From positions 1-64,000 of the forward strand of contig CAMVTO010000002.1 in the NCBI GenBank assembly GCA_947170435.1: DNA of 64,000 nt, written 5' to 3'. Source of the DNA: an uncultured Clostridia bacterium (GTDB lineage: Bacteria > Bacillota > Clostridia > Oscillospirales > Oscillospiraceae). The translations under genes were made by a program, and so were the position numbers. Numbering within the stretch: position 1 is the stretch's first letter; each line of letters starts with the position of its first letter. Below the pieces are notes generated by a model that saw only the letters and a program-made list of their open reading frames with translations, was not told where the DNA came from and did no database searches. Positions 58,377-64,000 of the stretch are shown piece after piece.

Positions 58377-58438
58377 TAGGTTTTATAAGATTTTTTAAAC
58401 GTGTGAAAAACGCGCCGCCCGCGGGCGACGCGTTTCGA

Positions 58439-59053
58439 TCACAGGTTCACAGGGATTCCGGCGGCGTTCAGGTCGCGGCGCAGGACGCTCACATCGTCGT
58501 GAAACACCGCGCCGGGGATGCCGCAGCAGTAGGCGGCCTCAATATTGCCGGGAAAGTCGTCGATGAAGAAGCACTCCGCCGGGTTGAGGGAGAACTTCTC
58601 GCACAGCAGCCGATAGATAGCATAGTCCGGCTTGAGCAGCTGCACATCGGCGGAGATCAGCTTGCCGTCAAAATACTGATTTCCCGGGACGCGGGGCCAG
58701 TACTCGTGCTGGCGCAGTCCCGCGTTGGAGAGCAGGTAGATGCCGTAGCCCATACCCTTGAGCTCGCCTGCCAGCTCCGCCATACCCTCCACCGGCAGAA
58801 TCGGGCGATCCCACTCGACGACGAGCTTGCGCACGGTGTCGCGCAGGCGCTCCGGCACGCGCGCCGCGATCAGCTCCGCCGCGTCGGCTTCGAGCAGCGT
58901 GCCGTGGTCCATCTGCACCCACTCGCGGGAGTGGTAGATCTCGCGCCACAAAAGCGCCCGATCCTCCCGCGCGACGCCGATGCGCTCCATAAAGACTTCC
59001 GGCTCAAAGCGCAGCAGCACGTTGCCCATGTCAAAAATGATATTGCGGATCAT
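58439..59053 (-). CDS. HAD-family hydrolase
   Basis: 204 aa. Motif I IIFDMGNVLLRF (DxD variant DMG), LLSNAGL (motif II), and motif IV FIDDFPGNIEAA. Alpha-phosphoglucomutase/epoxide-hydrolase-type subfamily by overall pattern. Starts 4 nt after the symporter stop with its ribosome site in the end of that gene, so it belongs to the sugar operon and may dephosphorylate a sugar phosphate (inference). Confidence 0.88.
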   Translation of the reverse strand: MIRNIIFDMGNVLLRFEPEVFMERIGVAREDRALLWREIYHSREWVQMDHGTLLEADAAELIAARVPERLRDTVRKLVVEWDRPILPVEGMAELAGELKGMGYGIYLLSNAGLRQHEYWPRVPGNQYFDGKLISADVQLLKPDYAIYRLLCEKFSLNPAECFFIDDFPGNIEAAYCCGIPGAVFHDDVSVLRRDLNAAGIPVNL

Positions 59054-59057
59054 TGGC

Positions 59058-60491
59058 CTAATTCTCCTTGTGCAGCAGCTTGACCTTGGCGGCGATTTCC
59101 TCCACCTTTTCGTCGGTGAGGATGTACTTGTTCTTAAACCAGAAGAAGGAGAATGCGATCAGCGCGATGGGGACAATCGTCATCGTCATGCGCAGGCCCA
59201 GCTTCGCGCTGGCGGAAACCGCGGCGGAGAAGTCCACCGCCTTGTCTGCCTCGCTGACCGCGGCGTTGGAGAGCTGATTGACCTGAAGACAGATGGAGGC
59301 AATGAACGCCGCTACGCCGGAGGCGAGCTTCACCACAAAGGTCTGCATGGAGAAGATGACGGACTCGTCCCGGCGGTTGTTCTTCAATTCGCCGTAGTCG
59401 ACCGTATTCGCGAGGAACACGGTGGTGAGAATGGCGTTGATGCCGTTGGTAGCGAAGATGAAGAAGCCGGGGATGAACAGCAGCCACACGCTGGTCATGC
59501 TTGTGAACGTCAGCGCCAGCAGTACCGCGTAGCCCGCGGCGCACATGCCCATGCTGATAAAGAAAATCCTGCGATTGTCAAACCAGCGGCGCAGCAGCGG
59601 GTAGAGAATCATCATGGAGAGGATCTGGATGCCGCCGCCAAAGGTGGAGAACAGCGTATAGTCGTTGTACCACGCCGTGCCGCCGAAGTCATACTTGAAG
59701 AAATACAGCACGAGGTTGGAGGTGATGTACAGCGCGCCGTTGGTGCAGACGATGGAGAGCACGATCGTCATCGCCTGATCGTTTTGCACCAGCGCCTTGA
59801 ACATCTGCCCCACGGAGACGGTCTGCATCTCCACGGTGGATTTCTCCTTGACGCTGAAGCACATGATGAGGGTGAACACCACAAACAGCACCGCAACGAT
59901 GAGCGAGAAATACCGGAAGCCGAGGATCTCAATCTCGCGGGCATTGGCACCGCCAAACGCGTTGCCGAGCGCCTGCACGGAGAGCACCGTGATGACCGTG
60001 ATGAGCGCCGAGCCGACGCCGGCCGCGCTTCTCGCCAGAGTGGTGAGGCCCTCGCGCTCCTTGCCGCCCTCGGTGAAGGCGGGGATCATCGACCAATACG
60101 GAATGTCCATCATCGTGTAGGTCACGCCCCAGAGGATGTAGGTCACGGCGGCGTAGGCGGTGAGTCCCGCGGCGTCCAGCGTGGGCGGCGCGGCGAACAT
60201 CAGGTACAGTACGACAGCGTTGGTCAGCGTACCGATGAGCAGCCACGGGCGGAATTTGCCCCACCTTGTCTTGGTCTTGGCGACAATAACGCCCATGATG
60301 GGGTCGTTGAATGCGTCAAACACGCGCGCGACAAGCAGGATCGTGCCCATGGCGATGGCGCTGACGCCCATGATGTCCTGGAAATAGTAGAGGACGTAGC
60401 TCGCTGAGAGCATATAGACCATGTCCTTGCCCACCGCGCCAAGCGCATAGGAAAACTTTGCCCAGCCGGTCAGTTTCTGTTTCTGTTCCAT
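59058..60491 (-). CDS. GPH-family (glycoside-pentoside-hexuronide) cation symporter
   Basis: 477 aa, 12 TM helices. FSYALGAVGKDMVYMLSASY and FDAFNDPIMGVIVAKTKTRWGKFRPW are the conserved GPH loop; TMMDIPYWSMIPAF follows. AAGGAG before the ATG. Probably imports a glycoside or uronide released or cleaved by the GH2 enzyme of the same operon. Confidence 0.93.
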   Translation of the reverse strand: MEQKQKLTGWAKFSYALGAVGKDMVYMLSASYVLYYFQDIMGVSAIAMGTILLVARVFDAFNDPIMGVIVAKTKTRWGKFRPWLLIGTLTNAVVLYLMFAAPPTLDAAGLTAYAAVTYILWGVTYTMMDIPYWSMIPAFTEGGKEREGLTTLARSAAGVGSALITVITVLSVQALGNAFGGANAREIEILGFRYFSLIVAVLFVVFTLIMCFSVKEKSTVEMQTVSVGQMFKALVQNDQAMTIVLSIVCTNGALYITSNLVLYFFKYDFGGTAWYNDYTLFSTFGGGIQILSMMILYPLLRRWFDNRRIFFISMGMCAAGYAVLLALTFTSMTSVWLLFIPGFFIFATNGINAILTTVFLANTVDYGELKNNRRDESVIFSMQTFVVKLASGVAAFIASICLQVNQLSNAAVSEADKAVDFSAAVSASAKLGLRMTMTIVPIALIAFSFFWFKNKYILTDEKVEEIAAKVKLLHKEN

Positions 60492-60497
60492 GATGGC

Positions 60498-61970
60498 CTA
60501 CTCCTTTTCTTTCAGGCTCATTGCGAGCTTGACTACGTTGTACGCACCGTCGTAGACGCCGATGGTTTTGTTGACCAGAATCGCGCGGATCATTTCCGCG
60601 AAGAGTGTTTCCTCGTCCAGCAGCAGGTCGAGCATTTGCAGTGTGTGCGGGATGTCCTCGCACTCCAGCGTGCCGTCGCCCAGCTCGGCGGAGTGGATCG
60701 CGCCCCACTTTTCATGCCCGCCGATGCGCTTTAAGAACAGCTTTGGCACCGGGTAGAACGCCAGCTCGCTGGGCTTGGTCGCCAATACGTCGCAGGAGCG
60801 CATCAGAAGATTGGTGCAGTACACTGCCTCAAAGATGTTTTGGTGATAGAACGCATGCACGCCCGTCACCTCGCCCTCCAGCGCGTCCTCCGCAAAGCGC
60901 AGCGTCTCGGGCCAGTTGTCGAAGTGCTCCGTGGAAAGCTCGCTGAGGCCGTCCACACGCTTGATGAGCTGATCCCACACCTTGCGATAATCGCCCACGT
61001 TGACATAGAGTGCCGCGCGGCCTGCGCGGACGGCGGGGAGCAGGTGTGCGATCACCGCGGCGAACAGCTCCCGCTGCGCGCCCGCGCCGCCGATGGTCAG
61101 CAGGAAGCGCATGGGCTTGCCGTCCTTCTTGCGGTTCATGCGCGATGCGCAGTCGCGCTCCAGATTCGCCACCAGCTCGTGGTCGATGTAGTGTCCGGTG
61201 TAAACGAGGCTGTCCGCGGGCATGGGCTTCAAAACGTCCTTGCCCCGCATTCCGTTCAGAATGCGGTAGCCCATGTACGCCTGATGCGTCTGCACCGTGT
61301 GCACGCTGCCCTCGGCGAGATGCAGCGCCATCGGCCAGTTGTCGGGGATGGCGTTGACGACGTACTTCATGCCCGCGTGCAGTGCCGCCTGCGCGGGCCA
61401 GACGTGGGTGCCGATGAGTGGCAGCTCCTTGGGGACGTTGGCAAATACCGGCGCCATCAGCTCCGCGTTCTTCTGGTCGGAGGAGTTGTAGGTCAGCTTG
61501 CGGAAGCCCTCGTAGTTCATCGGCTCCCAGACCGCCTTGTTGAACGCCTTGGACTTCTGCGAAATGCGCGAACCCATGGAATAGAGGTCGTTCTGTGCGC
61601 CGATGACCTTGGTGCAGGTGGTCTCAGGATAGCTGTTGAGATCCATCCAGTAGGGCGTATAGCCCAGCGCGTGCGCCGCGCTCGCCATGGCAATGGAGAT
61701 GCGGTAGTGGCCGAAGCCCATGCGGATGTTTCCGACGATAATACCCTTCTCCGTGTCGAACGCGCCGTCGCCCGTGCCCTCCGCCACGCGGATGTCCCGC
61801 ACGCCCAGCGGGACGTAGAGACAGCGGTTGTTTACCAGCTTCACAGGGTAATCGGCGGCGGAATCGTCGCCGTACTTTTTGGCGAATTTCGCCTTGGAGG
61901 CAAGCGCCTTCTCATAGTCCTTTGGAGCAATGGCGTTGCCGAAAATGGATCTCGATCTGTCCTGCATCAT
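60498..61970 (-). CDS. Unrecognised protein with glycosyltransferase GT-B-like features
   Basis: 490 aa. VGNIRMGFGHYRISIAMASAAHALG resembles the GxGGH-type start of MurG-like GT-B folds, and LLTIGGAGAQRELFAAVIAH the second half; no assigned family comes to mind. GGAGGGG before the ATG, which overlaps the GH2 stop. Being between a GH2 hydrolase and a GPH transporter, it likely acts on the same carbohydrate. Function unknown. Confidence 0.75.
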   Translation of the reverse strand: MMQDRSRSIFGNAIAPKDYEKALASKAKFAKKYGDDSAADYPVKLVNNRCLYVPLGVRDIRVAEGTGDGAFDTEKGIIVGNIRMGFGHYRISIAMASAAHALGYTPYWMDLNSYPETTCTKVIGAQNDLYSMGSRISQKSKAFNKAVWEPMNYEGFRKLTYNSSDQKNAELMAPVFANVPKELPLIGTHVWPAQAALHAGMKYVVNAIPDNWPMALHLAEGSVHTVQTHQAYMGYRILNGMRGKDVLKPMPADSLVYTGHYIDHELVANLERDCASRMNRKKDGKPMRFLLTIGGAGAQRELFAAVIAHLLPAVRAGRAALYVNVGDYRKVWDQLIKRVDGLSELSTEHFDNWPETLRFAEDALEGEVTGVHAFYHQNIFEAVYCTNLLMRSCDVLATKPSELAFYPVPKLFLKRIGGHEKWGAIHSAELGDGTLECEDIPHTLQMLDLLLDEETLFAEMIRAILVNKTIGVYDGAYNVVKLAMSLKEKE

Positions 61971-64000
61971 GCTTCCCCTCCGATGGTAAATTCAATTCTA
62001 ATTGGCTCCGCACCCTCCAGCGAGAGCGTCAGCGCCGCAGTGCCCGTTTTGCCGGTCGTCTTAACGTACGTTCCGCCGAGTCCGCCGCGCAGCATGGCAA
62101 TCTTCGGCCCGATGATCTCAATGGGGCCTTCGGCGGAGAGCGTCACCGGCTCCTGCGCGAAGTGCAGCACGTTGCCGTGCTGATCCACCGCCGCGAGGCG
62201 GATCGCCGCCACGTCGTAGGTTGCACCATCGGCAAGCGCGGTGTGGCTGACGGTTGTCCGCAGATGCCGCTCGGTCGCCGCCGCACGGATCACGGTGTCC
62301 GCCAGTTCGCCGTTCTTGTAGGCTTCAAAGCGAAACTCCATCGCCTGTGCGCCCCAGTTGCTCACATATTTGCCGTAGAGCTGATAGGCGTCGTCGAAGC
62401 TCATGTGATACCGCGCCATCAGCAGTCCGGCCTTCGCCATGATCTGCGGCGGCAGACGGTTCATGCCGAAGCGGGCGGCGTAGTTGAGAATATCCGTCAC
62501 CAACCGCGCCTGCTGCGGCGCGAAGCCTTCACCCTCCGCAATCTGATCACCGATGAAATCGTCGATCTCAATGGGCGGGTTGGGCATATTCTTGTACGGG
62601 CTGTCCGCGTGGGTGTAGGTGCGGATGTAGCGTCCGTCCTTGTACAGCTTCACCTCGTCGGCGTTGGTGAACGCCAGCACGCGGCCGCGGTTGCTGGCGG
62701 GCTGCTCGCCGATGTCAAAGGCGGAGCTGACCTCCAGAAACGGGGTTTCCCGCTGCGCGGCGTAGACGCTCGCGGCGAGCTTGGGGTTGCGGTACATATC
62801 CAGCACGCCGTGATAGCAGATGCGGTCGCCGCTGCCGAAGTCGCGGTGGGTATTGTAATCGAACATGCACCAGCCAAAGCTGCCCGCGATGTCCTGCTGC
62901 GCCGCGACTGCGTCCAGCACGTTGGCGTGGCGCAGGGCGTGCTCGAGGCGATGCGCCTCACTGTCATAGGTCTTCGTCGGGAACATGTGCCCGTTGTACT
63001 CGCTGACGAGATACGCGCGGTTCACGTCCGGCGTGATGTCCTTCTTCTCATTGCAGCCCTTCTCTACGCCATCGTGGATAAAGTCATTGAAGGTATAAAC
63101 GTCCTCCAAAAAGCTGCTCTTTTTGAGGTAGCGCACGCCGCCGGTGGGCCGCGTCGGATCGAGGGCGTGCGCCGCGGCGTTGGTGCGCTCATAGAGCGCG
63201 TCGTCATCCTGCGACTCGTTGACGCGCACGCCCCAGAGAATGATCGACGGATGGTTGCGGTACTGGCGCACCATGTCCTCCGTGTTGCGCACGACCTGCT
63301 CCTTCCACTCTTCGTCGCCCAAATGCTGCCAGCCCGGAATCTCGGTGAACACCAGCAAGCCCAGCTCGTCGCAGCGGTCGATGAAATGCTGCGACTGCGG
63401 ATAGTGCGACGTGCGCACGGCGTTGCAGCCCAGCTCGTCTTTGAGGATCTCCGCGTCGAGGCGCTGCATGGAGCGCGGCATGGCGTAGCCCACATAGGGG
63501 TAGCTCTGGTGGCGGTTGAGACCGCGCAGCTTGACCTTGCGGCCGTTGAGATAGAATCCGTCGGCGCGAAATTCCGCCTCGCGGAAGCCAAAGCGCGTCT
63601 CCACGCAATCCAGCAGCGTTTCGCCATCCCACAGCTCGGAAACCAGTGTATAAAGATTTGGCGCGTCAATGTCCCAGCGCTTCGCGTCGGGGACGTAGAG
63701 GGAAAACGCGGCCTCCACGCCGGTGACCGCCGTGGTTTTAGCGCTCTCCTCCACCCGCTGACGCAGGGTGAGGCCGTCGCGTGCCGCTCCGCCCAATGTC
63801 ACCGTGCCGTGAAGAACGCCGCTGGCCGCGGGGCGGACGAACACGTCGTCGATAAAGGTTGGCTCCACAACTTCCAGCCATACCTCGCGATATAAGCCGC
63901 CGTAGGTCATGTAGTCGATGACGTAGCCAAACGGCGGAATATTCTGGCTCTCGCGGGAATCCACCTTGATGGCAAGCTCCGTCTCCCCGCCGATTTTCAG
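61967..64000 (-). CDS. Glycoside hydrolase family 2 (beta-galactosidase/beta-glucuronidase type), 5' end outside window
   Basis: At least 677 aa; the frame is open through base 64000, so the GTG reported at 63964 is internal. GH2 features: YGGLYREVWLEVV, the N-x-E acid/base site in ILWGVRVNESQ, FTEIPGWQ, and nucleophile YLVSEYNGHM. The C-terminus extends past the barrel as in longer beta-galactosidases. First visible gene of the sugar operon. The glycan cannot be specified. Confidence 0.9.
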   Translation of the reverse strand: MKIGGETELAIKVDSRESQNIPPFGYVIDYMTYGGLYREVWLEVVEPTFIDDVFVRPAASGVLHGTVTLGGAARDGLTLRQRVEESAKTTAVTGVEAAFSLYVPDAKRWDIDAPNLYTLVSELWDGETLLDCVETRFGFREAEFRADGFYLNGRKVKLRGLNRHQSYPYVGYAMPRSMQRLDAEILKDELGCNAVRTSHYPQSQHFIDRCDELGLLVFTEIPGWQHLGDEEWKEQVVRNTEDMVRQYRNHPSIILWGVRVNESQDDDALYERTNAAAHALDPTRPTGGVRYLKKSSFLEDVYTFNDFIHDGVEKGCNEKKDITPDVNRAYLVSEYNGHMFPTKTYDSEAHRLEHALRHANVLDAVAAQQDIAGSFGWCMFDYNTHRDFGSGDRICYHGVLDMYRNPKLAASVYAAQRETPFLEVSSAFDIGEQPASNRGRVLAFTNADEVKLYKDGRYIRTYTHADSPYKNMPNPPIEIDDFIGDQIAEGEGFAPQQARLVTDILNYAARFGMNRLPPQIMAKAGLLMARYHMSFDDAYQLYGKYVSNWGAQAMEFRFEAYKNGELADTVIRAAATERHLRTTVSHTALADGATYDVAAIRLAAVDQHGNVLHFAQEPVTLSAEGPIEIIGPKIAMLRGGLGGTYVKTTGKTGTAALTLSLEGAEPIRIEFTIGGEA

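Noticed and set aside
58354-58385. Possible regulator site or T-box upstream of cysK
   Set aside because: Only a short CCTA/TAGG pair is present; no T-box or S-box elements are visible.

Overview
The window (64 kb, mostly GC-rich) reads as chromosome from an anaerobic gut-type clostridium, most likely Oscillospiraceae-like. This is inferred from a sodium-pumping decarboxylase, SLH-anchored surface proteins, a TnpV-type mobile gene, c-di-GMP-I-like riboswitches and a GPH sugar symporter with a GH2 hydrolase. No 16S gene is present, so the taxonomy is inference.

Layout. 1-4.9 kb is core metabolism: biotin carrier, decarboxylase beta subunit, two PLP aminotransferases and a NUDIX hydrolase. 4.9-40.6 kb is an accessory block in which three integrations are stacked on the 3' end of one tRNA-Ser(GGA) gene (40546-40638, minus). 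Copies of the tRNA 3' end lie at 4967, 8893, 25986 and 40546. Element A (about 5.0-8.9 kb) is decayed and holds a hybrid histidine kinase. Element B (about 8.9-26.0 kb) is a mobilizable element with integrase, excisionase, MobC/relaxase, a 22-bp iteron array, and a defence-like cargo: a two-gene GIY-YIG/helicase/methylase system and an unrecognised three-gene operon (PD-(D/E)XK-like nuclease with HTH, Ser/Thr kinase, TIM-barrel-like protein). Element C (about 26.0-40.5 kb) carries a surface-protein cassette plus two tyrosine recombinases and an excisionase. 40.7-45.7 kb is chromosomal: phosphatase-acetyltransferase fusion, two CobW-type GTPases and an acyltransferase. tRNA-Thr and tRNA-Tyr follow, then a second surface-protein cassette (46.6-52.7 kb). 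53-64 kb holds YitT, a dicarboxylate/amino-acid symporter, uracil permease behind a probable attenuator, cysK, and a sugar operon (GH2, unknown protein, GPH symporter, HAD).

The most striking system is the pair of paralogous cassettes (26.7-36.6 kb and 46.6-52.7 kb). Each has a XerC/D-like tyrosine recombinase (about 89% identical by eye). Directly after it is a roughly 260-bp segment bounded by inverted repeats and containing a promoter and a terminator. AP2-domain proteins, a conserved structured RNA, three tandem c-di-GMP-I-like aptamers and then large secreted proteins with an SLH partner follow. In both cassettes the internal promoter points away from the cargo, so the sequence shows two invertible promoter switches in the OFF orientation. 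The repeat arms are the same in both cassettes (CGGAAT/ATTCCG), but the central 4 bp differ (tcgt versus acac), which would keep each switch inverting only within itself. The inferred logic is a DNA-inversion gate, then a second-messenger RNA gate, then surface display.

All family calls are from motif recognition by eye; no database search was run.
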